Assembly: GCA_036491115.1 (NCBI GenBank)
Contig: DASXCQ010000004.1
Span: 84,266 to 148,265, forward strand
Origin: DATEPR01 sp036491115
Lineage (GTDB): Bacteria; Actinomycetota; Actinomycetes; Mycobacteriales; Pseudonocardiaceae
Length of the DNA: 64,000 nt
Direction of reading: 5' to 3'
Shown: piece by piece, positions 35,232 through 44,823 of the stretch
How positions within the stretch are numbered: position 1 is the first letter of the stretch
Layout: each line of letters opens with the position of its first letter
Notes under the pieces: model-generated
What the model saw: only the letters and a program-made list of their open reading frames with translations
Told to the model about the DNA's origin: nothing
Databases searched by the model: none
Program-made: the position numbers and the translations under genes

Positions 35232-36974
35232 GTGGCACAGCCCGACTCCCTCGACCTGTCCCCGGACGCCCCGCCACTGGCCCTGCGCCGGCCGCTGCGC
35301 GACTGGCAGCGCAGGGCACTGACCCGCTATCTGGCCACCGGCCCCCAGGATTTCCTCGCGGTCGCCACCCCGGGTGCCGGCAAGACCACGTTCGGGCTGC
35401 GGGTCGCGGCCGAGCTGCTGGCCGACCGGACGGTGGAGCGGATCACCGTGGTGACGCCCACCGAGCACCTCAAGCACCAGTGGTCGGTCGCCGCGCGTGA
35501 CGTCGGCATCCCCATCGACTCGAACCTCCGCAACACGCACGGCGCCACGTCCCGCGACTACCTGGGCGTCGCCGTCACCTACGCCCAGGTGGCGGCCCAT
35601 CCCGCGCTGCACCGGGTGCGCACCGAGAACCGCAAGACGCTGGTCATCCTGGACGAGATCCACCACGGCGGCGACGCCAAGTCCTGGGGCGACGCGATCC
35701 GGGAGGCGTTCGCCCCCGCGGTCCGGCGGTTGGCCCTGACCGGTACGCCGTTCCGCAGCGACGACTCGCCGATCCCGTTCGTCACCTACGAACCCGATCC
35801 CGGTGGTTTCCAGCGCAGCCACGCCGACCACTCCTACGGCTACGCCCAGGCGCTGGCCGACGGCGTGGTCCGGCCGGTGATCTTCCTGGCCTACTCCGGC
35901 GAGGCGAGCTGGCGGACCAGCGCGGGCGAGGAGTTCACCGCCCGGCTGGGCGAGCCGCTGACCCAGGAGCAGAACGCCCGCGCCTGGCGGACCGCGCTGG
36001 ACCCGGCGGGGGAGTGGATCCCGGCCGTCCTGCACGCCGCGGACACCCGGCTGACCCAGTTGCGCGCCGCCGGCATGCCGGACGCGGGCGCGCTGGTGAT
36101 CGCGTCCGACCACGAGTCGGCCAGGGCGTACGCGAAGGCCATCGCCGAGATCAGCGGGCAGGAGCCGACGGTCGTGCTGTCCGACGACCCGAAGGCGTCC
36201 GGCCGGATCGCCGAGTTCGCCGCGACCACCGCGCGGTGGCTGGTGGCGGTGCGGATGGTCAGCGAGGGCGTGGACGTGCCCCGGCTGGCCGTCGGCGTCT
36301 ACGCGACCAGCGCGTCCACCCCGCTGTTCTTCGCCCAGGCCGTGGGCCGGTTCGTGCGGGCGCGGCGGCCGGGGGAGACGGCCAGCGTGTTCGTGCCCAG
36401 TGTGCCGGTGCTGCTGGAACTGGCCAGCCAGATGGAGGCCGAGCGGGACCACGTGCTGGGCAGGCCGCACCGGGAGAAGGACGGCTGGGACGACGAGCTG
36501 CTCGCCGACGCCAACCGCACCCGCGACGAGCTGGGCGAGGACGAGTCGGCGTTCACCTCGCTGGGCGCGTCCGCCGAGTTGGACCAGGTGATCTACGACG
36601 GCTCGTCGTTCGGCACGGCGGCACTGGCCGGGACCGACGAGGAACAGGACTACCTGGGCCTGCCCGGCCTGCTGGAGCCGGACCAGGTGCGGGCACTGCT
36701 GCGGCAGCGGCAGGACCGGCAACTGACCGGCCGCTCCGGCCGGCCCTCGGAGCAGCCGGCGGCCGAGCAGCCGGCGCGCCCGGTGTCGGTGGGGGAGCGG
36801 CTGACGTCGCTGCGCAAGGAGCTCAACACCCTCGTGTCGGTCTACCACCACCGGACCGGCAAGGCGCACGGCATGATCCACGGGGAGCTTCGCCGGGTTT
36901 GTGGCGGTCCGCCGACCGCGATGGCGTCCGTCGAGCATTTGGAGGAACGGATCGCCACGCTGCGTTCGTGGTGA
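35232..36974 (+). CDS. DEAD/DEAH-box superfamily II helicase
   Basis: 580 residues. Q-like entry LRDWQRRALTRYLAT, Walker A VATPGAGKTTFGLR, DEIH-box VILDEIHHGGDAKSWG, motif III LTGTPFRSDDSPIPF, C-terminal helicase motifs VRMVSEGVDVPRLAVG and FAQAVGRFVRARRPGE. The last about 200 residues are a unique, partly coiled region. It resembles the XPB/SNF2-like actinobacterial helicases and probably remodels nucleic acids in repair or RNA metabolism. GTG 35232 with GGGGGAG before it. Divergent from YihY. Confidence 0.86.
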   Translation: MAQPDSLDLSPDAPPLALRRPLRDWQRRALTRYLATGPQDFLAVATPGAGKTTFGLRVAAELLADRTVERITVVTPTEHLKHQWSVAARDVGIPIDSNLRNTHGATSRDYLGVAVTYAQVAAHPALHRVRTENRKTLVILDEIHHGGDAKSWGDAIREAFAPAVRRLALTGTPFRSDDSPIPFVTYEPDPGGFQRSHADHSYGYAQALADGVVRPVIFLAYSGEASWRTSAGEEFTARLGEPLTQEQNARAWRTALDPAGEWIPAVLHAADTRLTQLRAAGMPDAGALVIASDHESARAYAKAIAEISGQEPTVVLSDDPKASGRIAEFAATTARWLVAVRMVSEGVDVPRLAVGVYATSASTPLFFAQAVGRFVRARRPGETASVFVPSVPVLLELASQMEAERDHVLGRPHREKDGWDDELLADANRTRDELGEDESAFTSLGASAELDQVIYDGSSFGTAALAGTDEEQDYLGLPGLLEPDQVRALLRQRQDRQLTGRSGRPSEQPAAEQPARPVSVGERLTSLRKELNTLVSVYHHRTGKAHGMIHGELRRVCGGPPTAMASVEHLEERIATLRSW

Positions 36975-37172
36975 TCGTGGGGCGTCGCCCAGGTGGCCGG
37001 CAGCCTGGCCCGGTGAGCTGCGATTTTTTCTCAGTTTTCGTGACCCAGGGTGATCGGCTGGATGGCCAGCGCGGAGAGTTGACGGGCCGGTGACATGCCC
37101 GTTGCCGGATTGTGTCACCCAGTTCGGTACTGAATCGATTCGCATGGGTTGGGCCACCGGCTGTCGTGGCAT

Positions 37173-37214
37173 ATGTTGTCGCCCACAACATTCTTATGTT
37201 GTCGCCCACAACAT
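37173..37214. promoter_or_regulatory. Two tandem 19-bp palindromes, likely ROK-regulator operators of the xyl operon
   Basis: ATGTTGT-CGCCC-ACAACAT occurs at 37173-37191 and again at 37196-37214, identical including the 5-nt centre and 23 bases apart (about two helical turns). They lie 54 bases upstream of the binding-protein gene ATG. Together with a ROK repressor at the end of the same operon they suggest sugar-relieved repression. Confidence 0.75.
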
Positions 37215-37267
37215 TTTCGGTTCCGGCCCGGCTCGGAACCACGCAACCAAGGATGAAGGGGACGCGG

Positions 37268-38485
37268 ATGCGTAAAACCGCCCTCACCCTGATCGCCGTG
37301 AGCTCGGGCCTCGCCTTGAGCCTCGCGGCCTGCGGGAACAACAGCTCCGGCGGGTCGAACGGCGCGGCTCCTGCCGCGTCCGGAGCCTCGTCGTGCAAGG
37401 CCATCGGCGCCGGTCTCCCCAGCGCCGCGACCGCGGCCAGCAGCACCGTCACGCCGCAGAGCGTGACCCAGCAGCTGGGCAGTGCGGGCGGCGCCAAGGT
37501 CGGCGTCATCCTGCCGGAGACGGCAACGTCTGCCCGCTGGCAGGACTTCGACCTGCCGTTCCTCAAGCAAGCACTGGGCGCTGAGGGATTCAGCGTCAAC
37601 ATCCAGAACGCCCAGGGCGACGACCAGCGCTTCGCCCAGATCGCCGACAGCATGCTCGCCCAGCACGTCAAGGTGCTGATCATCGGTGCGACGACCGGCG
37701 CCGCCGGTGCCACGGTGGAGCAGAAGGCCAAGGCCCAGGGCGTGCCGGTCATCGACTATGACCGCCTCAACCTGGGCGGCAGCGCCGACTACTACGTCAG
37801 CTTTGACAACGTGCGGGTCGGCCAGTTGCAGGGCATCGCCATGGCCACCGCGCTGAAGAGCACGCGGGGCGCCCAGGTCATCTCCATCCAGGGCGCGCCG
37901 ACCGACAACAACGCGACCCTGTTCCAGCAGGGCTCGAGCCAGGTGCTCAACCCGCTGTACTCCTGCGGTCAGCTCAAGCTGGTGAAGGCCCAGCGGATCG
38001 ACAACTGGGACAACCAGAAGGGTGGCCAGACCTTCGAGCAGTTCCTGACCGCCAACGGCGGCAAGGTGGACGGCGTGCTCGCCGCCAACGACGGCCTCGC
38101 CGGCGCGATCATCACGGTGCTGCAGAAGAACGGCCTGGCCGGCAAGGTCCCGGTCACCGGTCAGGACGCCACGACCGCCGGTCTGACCGCGGTCCTGGAG
38201 GGCCAGCAGTACTCCACGGTGTTCAAGCCGGAGAAGCTGGAGGCCAACGCCTCCGCCGAACTGGCGTTGGCCCTGGAGAAGGGCAACACCACGGTCGCCA
38301 ACCAGATCGCGGGCCAGACCTCGCACGACCCGACGGCCAACCGCGACGTCAAGTCCGTGCTGCTGGCGCCGGAGTCCATCACGAAGGACAACGTGAAGGA
38401 CGTCGTCACCCAGGGGTACGTCAAGGCGAGTGACATCTGCGTCGGCGCGGCCGCCGCGGTGTGCACCCAGCTCGGCATCTCCTGA
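37268..38485 (+). CDS. xylF: Sugar ABC transporter substrate-binding lipoprotein (xylose type)
   Basis: 405 residues. Lipobox LSLAACGN at about residue 23, then a periplasmic-binding fold of the ribose/xylose class: KVGVILPETATSARWQDFDLPFLKQ, QIADSMLAQHVKVLIIGATTGAAGATVEQKAKAQGVPVIDYDRLNLGGSADYYVSFDNVRVGQLQG, and ANDGLAGAIITVLQKNGLAGKVPVTGQDATTAGLTAVLEGQQYSTVF. The D-R-L near residue 160 and the VTGQDA segment are of the XylF type. ATG 37268 has GAAGGGGA before it. Xylose is likely but other pentoses are possible. Confidence 0.88.
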   Translation: MRKTALTLIAVSSGLALSLAACGNNSSGGSNGAAPAASGASSCKAIGAGLPSAATAASSTVTPQSVTQQLGSAGGAKVGVILPETATSARWQDFDLPFLKQALGAEGFSVNIQNAQGDDQRFAQIADSMLAQHVKVLIIGATTGAAGATVEQKAKAQGVPVIDYDRLNLGGSADYYVSFDNVRVGQLQGIAMATALKSTRGAQVISIQGAPTDNNATLFQQGSSQVLNPLYSCGQLKLVKAQRIDNWDNQKGGQTFEQFLTANGGKVDGVLAANDGLAGAIITVLQKNGLAGKVPVTGQDATTAGLTAVLEGQQYSTVFKPEKLEANASAELALALEKGNTTVANQIAGQTSHDPTANRDVKSVLLAPESITKDNVKDVVTQGYVKASDICVGAAAAVCTQLGIS

Positions 38486-38496
38486 TTCCACAACTC

Positions 38497-38536
38497 GCCG
38501 TGGCGGGGCCTCGACCGCACCGGGCTCCGCCACGGC
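38497..38536 (+). terminator. Hairpin after xylF (attenuator or partial terminator)
   Basis: A 10-bp perfect stem (38497-38506 with 38527-38536) extendable to 14 bp with one G-T pair, loop about 12 nt. It is 12 bases past the xylF stop. It could stabilise xylF mRNA and reduce expression of the ATPase and permease genes. Confidence 0.6.
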
Positions 38537-38607
38537 ATCCCACTGGCACCATGACGAACCGCGGGAACCGGTGGCGTTGGTGCCGACATCACGCTGACAA
38601 CCGCTGA

Positions 38608-38638
38608 CAACGCTGTCCGGTGTGACCGGACAGCGTTG
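38608..38638 (+). terminator. Second hairpin in the xylF-xylG gap
   Basis: A perfect 13-bp stem (38608-38620 with 38626-38638) and a 5-nt loop TGTGA. It ends 24 bases before the ATPase start, close to its ribosome site, so it could terminate, stabilise or affect translation. Confidence 0.5.
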
Positions 38639-38662
38639 CCCGACTTTCCGTGGAGGTCCGCC

Positions 38663-39436
38663 GTGAACGAGCCGATCCTCGAACTGCGCGGCATCAACAA
38701 GAGCTTCGGCCCGGTCCACGTCCTGCACGACGTGGATATCACCGTACGTGCCGGCGAGGTGACCGCACTGGTCGGCGACAACGGCGCCGGCAAGTCCACC
38801 TTGGTCAAGTGCATCGCCGGCATCAACAGCATCGACAGTGGTGAGGTCCTGTTCGAGGGCCGGCCGGTGCACGTGCACAACCCGAAGGAAGCGGCTGTGC
38901 TGGGCATCGAGGTCGTCTACCAGGACCTGGCGCTGGCCGAGAACCTGGACATCGTGCAGAACATGTTCCTGGGCCGGGAACGCACCCACAACGGGATGCT
39001 GGACGAGGCCGACATGGAACTGGCCGCCCGCAAGACCCTGGCCTCGCTGTCGGTGCGCACGGTGAAGTCCGTGCGGACCCCGGTGTCCTCATTGTCCGGT
39101 GGCCAGCGGCAGACCGTGGCCATCGCCAAGTCGGTGCTGTGGAACAGCAAGGTGGTGCTGCTCGACGAGCCGACCGCCGCGCTGGGCGTCGCCCAGACCC
39201 GGCAGGTGCTCGACCTGGTGCGCAGGCTCGCCGAACAAGGGCTCGGCGTGGTGCTGATCAGCCACAACATGAACGACGTCTTCGAGGTGTCCGACCGGAT
39301 CGCGACGCTGTTCCTGGGCCGGATGGCGGCCCAACTGCCGACCAAGGACCTGACCAACAGCCAGGTCGTCGAGCTGATCACCTCCGGCCGGTCGGGCGAT
39401 CTCGGCCTGGCCCGGCCCGACGTGGCGGCGGTCTGA
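38663..39436 (+). CDS. xylG: Sugar ABC transporter ATP-binding protein (single-domain, xylose type)
   Basis: 257 residues, one ATPase domain (E. coli XylG has two). Walker A GDNGAGKSTLVK, Q-loop VVYQDLALAENLDIVQN, signature LSGGQRQTVAIAKS, Walker B VVLLDEPTAALG, H-loop VLISHNMNDVFE. Half-size ATPases of this class are normal in actinomycete operons and would dimerise. Start GTG 38663 with TGGAGG upstream. Follows the two intergenic hairpins. Confidence 0.9.
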   Translation: MNEPILELRGINKSFGPVHVLHDVDITVRAGEVTALVGDNGAGKSTLVKCIAGINSIDSGEVLFEGRPVHVHNPKEAAVLGIEVVYQDLALAENLDIVQNMFLGRERTHNGMLDEADMELAARKTLASLSVRTVKSVRTPVSSLSGGQRQTVAIAKSVLWNSKVVLLDEPTAALGVAQTRQVLDLVRRLAEQGLGVVLISHNMNDVFEVSDRIATLFLGRMAAQLPTKDLTNSQVVELITSGRSGDLGLARPDVAAV

Positions 39437-39489
39437 CGTGCGACCGCCGGTCCAGCACCGCATCCGGTCCATCAGCGTGAGGAACCACC

Positions 39490-40941
39490 ATGACTGACAG
39501 CTCGACCACACCGACCGACCGGTCACCGTCCGGCGTGGGCACGACGACCCAGGACTCGGTCATGTCCGACTTCGGCATCGACACCACGTCGCTGTCCACC
39601 GGCGAGGCGATCCGCGACTACGGCCGCAAGCTGCGCGGCGGCGAACTCGGCCCGCTGCCCGCCCTGGCCGGCCTGGTGATCCTGCTCATCATCTTCACCG
39701 CCCTGTCCGGCAACTTCCTCACCCTGAACAATCTCGCCAACCTGATGTCGCAGGGCGCGGGCGAGACGATCATCGCGATGGGCATCGTGCCGGTGCTGCT
39801 GCTCGGCGAGATCGACCTGTCCGCGGGCACCGCGTCCGGTCTGACCGCCGCGGTGCTGGCGCTGCACCTGAACGAGAACGGCAACCTGCAAGGCGGGATG
39901 GGCAACACCGTCTTCTACGGATTCATCATCATCCTCGTGGTCGCGGCCCTCCTGTCCGGACTGCAGCGGATCTGGGCGGGCGCGCTGTTCTCCGCGGCGG
40001 GCGTGGTCATCATGCTGATCGGTCCGGCGCCCAACGCGTGGGTGGAGATGCTGCTCGCGGTCTGCGTCGGCGCGGGCATCGGCTGCCTGACCGGGTTCCT
40101 GGTGTCCAAGATCGGCATGCCGTCCTTTGTGGTGACTCTGGCGCTGTTCATCGCCTGGTACGGCGTGATCCTGCTGCTGATCGGCAACGCGGGGGAACTG
40201 TCCATTCGGCAGAGTTCCGTCCTGTTCGACGTCGCCAACGGCAACCTGAACACGGTCGGCAGTTGGGTCCTGTTCATCATCGGCGGTGGTGGTTACGTCG
40301 CCGTGGTGCTGTGGCGGCACTTCTCCCGGCTGCGCAAGGGACTGGTCGCCCAGCCGACCACGCTGATCACGGTCAAGGTGCTCATCGTCGTGGTGCTCGG
40401 CGCCGTGGCCACCTACCTGCTGACGCTCAACCGGTCGCCGAACCCGACGCTGACCACCATCGCCGGTGTGCCGTTCGTGGTGCCGATCATCCTGGTGCTG
40501 CTGGTCATCGGCACCTTCGTGCTGGACCGCACGAAGTACGGCCGGCACGTCTATGCGGTCGGCGGCAACCGGGAGGCCGCGCTGCGCGCCGGTATCAATG
40601 TGGACAAGATCCGGATGAGCGTGTTCGTGATCTGTTCGGCCGTCGCGGCGATCGGCGCCATCGTCTACAGCTCCAAGATCGGTGAGGTGGACGGCAACGC
40701 CGGTAACGGCAACACGCTGCTGTTCGCGGTCGGCGCCGCCGTCATCGGTGGTACGTCGCTGTTCGGTGGTCGCGGCCGGGTACGCGACGCCGTGCTCGGC
40801 GGCGCGGTCCTGGCAATCGTGCAGAACGGACTGGGCCTGCTCGGTTTCCAGGCGGCGCAAGTGAACATCATCACCGGTCTGGTCCTGCTGATCGCGGCTA
40901 CCGTGGACGCACTGTCGCGCCGGCGCGCCTCGACCCGCTGA
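39490..40941 (+). CDS. xylH: Sugar ABC transporter permease (xylose type)
   Basis: 483 residues, long for the family. Many membrane helices start at about residue 55 (LPALAGLVILLIIFTALSGNFLTLNNLANLM), followed by the family motif GIVPVLLLGEIDLSAGTASGLTAAVLA and the EAA-like segments VDKIRMSVFVICSAVAAIGAIVYSSKIGEVDGNAGNGNTLLFAVGAAVIGGTSLFGGRGRVRDAVLGG. The N-terminal 50 residues are soluble and low-complexity. It forms the channel with the half ATPase. ATG 39490 with GAGGAACC. Confidence 0.9.
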   Translation: MTDSSTTPTDRSPSGVGTTTQDSVMSDFGIDTTSLSTGEAIRDYGRKLRGGELGPLPALAGLVILLIIFTALSGNFLTLNNLANLMSQGAGETIIAMGIVPVLLLGEIDLSAGTASGLTAAVLALHLNENGNLQGGMGNTVFYGFIIILVVAALLSGLQRIWAGALFSAAGVVIMLIGPAPNAWVEMLLAVCVGAGIGCLTGFLVSKIGMPSFVVTLALFIAWYGVILLLIGNAGELSIRQSSVLFDVANGNLNTVGSWVLFIIGGGGYVAVVLWRHFSRLRKGLVAQPTTLITVKVLIVVVLGAVATYLLTLNRSPNPTLTTIAGVPFVVPIILVLLVIGTFVLDRTKYGRHVYAVGGNREAALRAGINVDKIRMSVFVICSAVAAIGAIVYSSKIGEVDGNAGNGNTLLFAVGAAVIGGTSLFGGRGRVRDAVLGGAVLAIVQNGLGLLGFQAAQVNIITGLVLLIAATVDALSRRRASTR

Positions 40942-40984
40942 GGACGCCCCACTGACCGCGGAACACGCAGGGGGGCGGCCCAGG

Positions 40985-42166
40985 TTGACCAGTTCGCCCA
41001 CCGCCGGCACCCGTCCGGACGAGGTGCGCCGGCACAACCGGGCCGCCCTGCTGCGTCGCCTGCACGTCGAGGGCCCCTGCACCCGGGCCGATCTGGCCGT
41101 GGAACTGGGGCTCAATCGCAGCACCATCAAGACCCTCGTGGACGGTCTGGCCGAGGACGGGGTCGTCGCGGAGCGGGTACCGGCCCGGCGCAGCGGCGCC
41201 GGCCGGCCGTCCCTGCTGGTCCTGCCGCAGCCGCAGGCCGCCGTGGTGCTGGCCGTGGACATCCGGGTGGAACAGGTCTCCGTGGCGCTGGTCGGCATCG
41301 GCGGCGAGATCATGTCCCGCTCCAGTTGGAGCCTGCGGCCGGCCACCAGGGCACCCCTCGAGGTGTTCACCAAGATCGTGGACAGCAGCCAACTGCTGAT
41401 CGACGAGCTGGCCGTGCCGGTCGTCGCCGTCGGGGTGTCGCTGCCCGCCGTGGTGCGCCGCGCGGACGGCCTGGTGCACGAGGCACCCAACCTGCACTGG
41501 ACCGACGTGCCGCTGGGGGAGTGGCTGAGCCGGGCGCTGCACCTGCCGGTGCACGTGGGCAACGACGCCGAACTGGGCGCGCTGGCCGAACACCTGCGCG
41601 GCGCCGCCCGTAACGCGGCGGACGTGGTCTACGTCGCGGCCGACGTCGGCATCGGTGGCGGGGTGATCTCCAGCGGCGTCTCGCTGCGCGGCAGCGGCGG
41701 CTACGTCGGCGAGATCGGTCACATGGTGGTCCGGCACGACGGCCGGCAGTGCTACTGCGGGTGTCGGGGCTGCTGGGAGACCGAGGTCGGTGAGCGGGCG
41801 CTGAGCCGGGCGCTGGGCATGCCGGCGGAGTCGCCGCGCGGTGCCATCGTGGCCGAGCTGCGTTCCATGGCCGGTGATCCGGACACGGTGCTGGACCTGC
41901 TCGGCGAGTTCGCCGAGTGGCTGGCCGTCGGCCTGTGCAACGTGGTGAACCTGCTGTGCCCACAACTGGTGGTGCTGGGCGACCTGTTCACCGCGCTGCC
42001 CGACGACCTGGTCGAGCACGTCGGGCGGGTGGTGCGGGAGCGCAGTCTGGTCAGCAGGGCGCTGGGCGGCACCCGGATCGTGACGTCGTCGCTCGGCTCG
42101 GACGCCAAGCTGCTGGGCGCCGCGGAACTGGCCTTCGAACCCGTGCTGGCCAATCTGGGGCTCTGA
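40985..42166 (+). CDS. ROK-family transcriptional regulator (xylose-type repressor)
   Basis: 393 residues. N-terminal winged helix RRHNRAALLRRLHVEGPCTRADLAVELGLNRSTIKTLVDGLAEDGVV, then an ATPase-like ROK domain with the zinc motif CYCGCRGCWETEV and EIGHMVV. It starts with TTG 40985, 43 bases past the permease, and probably binds the twin palindromes upstream of xylF with a sugar inducer. Homologs regulate xylose use. Confidence 0.88.
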   Translation: MTSSPTAGTRPDEVRRHNRAALLRRLHVEGPCTRADLAVELGLNRSTIKTLVDGLAEDGVVAERVPARRSGAGRPSLLVLPQPQAAVVLAVDIRVEQVSVALVGIGGEIMSRSSWSLRPATRAPLEVFTKIVDSSQLLIDELAVPVVAVGVSLPAVVRRADGLVHEAPNLHWTDVPLGEWLSRALHLPVHVGNDAELGALAEHLRGAARNAADVVYVAADVGIGGGVISSGVSLRGSGGYVGEIGHMVVRHDGRQCYCGCRGCWETEVGERALSRALGMPAESPRGAIVAELRSMAGDPDTVLDLLGEFAEWLAVGLCNVVNLLCPQLVVLGDLFTALPDDLVEHVGRVVRERSLVSRALGGTRIVTSSLGSDAKLLGAAELAFEPVLANLGL

Positions 42167-42172
42167 CAGACG

Positions 42173-42208
42173 CACCGAGGGCAGGACCTTGCGATCCCGC
42201 CCTCGGTG
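42173..42208. terminator. Terminator between ROK regulator and DUF7455 gene
   Basis: A perfect 10-bp stem, CACCGAGGGC at 42173-42182 and GCCCTCGGTG at 42199-42208, with a 16-nt loop, four bases after the ROK stop. The convergent small gene ends at 42254, so it serves both sides. Confidence 0.6.
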
Positions 42209-42253
42209 GCTCGTCTTCGTCCGTGCCGGCCTCGTGAACCGGCAGTGGCCGGT

Positions 42254-42433
42254 TCAGTCTTGCTGCAGCTCCGCCGCCATCTCGCGAAGCCTGGTCTCGT
42301 GCTGGCGGGCGTGGTGCCCACAGAACAGGAGTTCTCCGCCCGTCGCGAGCACAGCCCGTACCTGGGCAGGTGCGCCACAACGGTCGCAACGGTCGGCGGC
42401 GGTCAATTCGGGGCGGGCGAGCGTTGTCGTCAT
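42254..42433 (-). CDS. Small zinc-ribbon protein, DUF7455 type
   Basis: 59 residues: RCDRCGAPAQVRAV...LLFCGHHARQHETRLREMAAEL. The four Cys/His residues (CDRC and CGHH) form a zinc site. DUF7455-type proteins are tiny, actinobacterial and often lie near sigA. ATG 42433 is preceded by GGAGGGAG. Unknown function. It is convergent with the ROK gene. Confidence 0.75.
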   Translation of the reverse strand: MTTTLARPELTAADRCDRCGAPAQVRAVLATGGELLFCGHHARQHETRLREMAAELQQD

Positions 42434-42733
42434 GGAGTTCTCCCTCCGTCCCGGCACCAGGACACCGGTGCCACTTCCGGCCACGATCACGTCGGTGGGC
42501 ACCGGGTGGTGCTTCCCTTCGCGTTCGCTGCTTCCACTCTTGCAGACGCCTGGGGGTGCGCAAGTGTTCCCGCGCCGTTGCGAGCGTCGTCACGTCACGT
42601 ACTACCCAGATGTCGCAGCGAACCGCGGATGATCGTTTCGCTCCGTAGCCGCTACCAGGGGAAATGCCACGCGCGGAGCCGGTTCGATCGTGATGTGGGT
42701 CACGATTCTCCTGCCGTGCGGAGAGGTTCGCCC
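42434..42733. other. Upstream region of the DUF7455 gene
   Basis: About 300 bases between the DUF7455 start and the secreted-protein remnant. It holds the small gene's ribosome site, and probably its promoter, but no recognisable gene or hairpin. Confidence 0.4.
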
Positions 42734-43142
42734 TCAGAGAACGTAACCCGACGTGCCTTCCAATTGTCCGTTTCCTTCGCAATCCGACCGCAGGGTGTCA
42801 TAGTGCGAACCGCCCGAATTGCACCGGTACGGCGGCGCCGACTCCGGCCCGGACGGCGCATGCGCGTAGCTGTAGCCGAGCATCCCGATCGTCGTCTGAC
42901 CCCTCGCAGCCGCCGCTCGGGTCGACCGACGAGAAGACGTCCGCGCCCTGGCACAGGTGGAACGCACGGTGCCCGGCACTCGGGTGCTGGGTCGCCCTGT
43001 GCGCGGCCGTCGGCGGCGCGGCGCCGTTCCCCGTGCGGTGGTCAGCGGAACCGGCGTCACCGACGGCGTGGGCGTCGCTGTGGCCGTCGTGGTGGATCTG
43101 CCGGGCGTCGTCAGGGCCCGAACGCGACTCGGCCCCGACCGG
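42734..43142 (-). pseudogene. Frameshifted remnant of a secreted Cys-containing repeat protein
   Basis: The frame open from 43142 to about 42903 gives HRAFHLCQGADVFSSVDPSG followed by GCEG; then one base shifts the frame at a C-run (42900-42903), and the other frame continues QTTIGMLGYSYAHAPSGPES, PPYRCNSGGSHYDTLRSDCEG and GTSGYVL to the stop. Deleting one base joins two copies of a repeat with pattern (L/Y)xC-x-G-x(S/D)-x-F/Y-x5-7-CEG-x6-8-GY. No start codon or signal peptide remains upstream, where the sigA terminator begins. It resembles the C-terminal repeats of secreted actinomycete proteins; the family name is uncertain. Confidence 0.5.
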
Positions 43143-43161
43143 TCACCGGTCGGGGCCGAGT
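43127..43161 (-). terminator. Terminator of sigA
   Basis: Perfect 16-bp stem (43127-43142 with 43146-43161) and a 3-nt loop, ten bases past the sigA stop at 43171. No T-run follows, as usual for high-GC actinomycetes. Confidence 0.75.
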
Positions 43162-43170
43162 ACTGATGCT

Positions 43171-44586
<1,416 letters not shown>

Positions 44587-44691
44587 GTACGCCCTTTCGC
44601 AACGGTCCATCCGGCCCCCGAGGCGGAGCGGACCTCGGTGCCTTCAGTTCGGGGAGCTGCCTGCCGGCCTTCCGCGGCGGGCACGCGTTCC

Positions 44692-44697
44692 ATTGTA
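44692..44697 (-). promoter_or_regulatory. Possible -10 element of the sigA promoter
   Basis: On the minus strand TACAAT at 44697-44692 is an almost perfect -10 hexamer, about 105 bases upstream of the sigA start. There is no good -35 box at 17 bases, which is common in actinomycetes. Confidence 0.4.
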
Positions 44698-44823
44698 ACG
44701 ACGCCGCTGCACCGGCGGTGGCGACCCGAGCCCGGTTGGGCTCCGCGAGTCCTGTGCGGGCGCCACCGTCCGGTGGTCAGGCACCTGTCGTCCGGTGCCG
44801 TTCCACCGGTCCGGCCTGCATGT

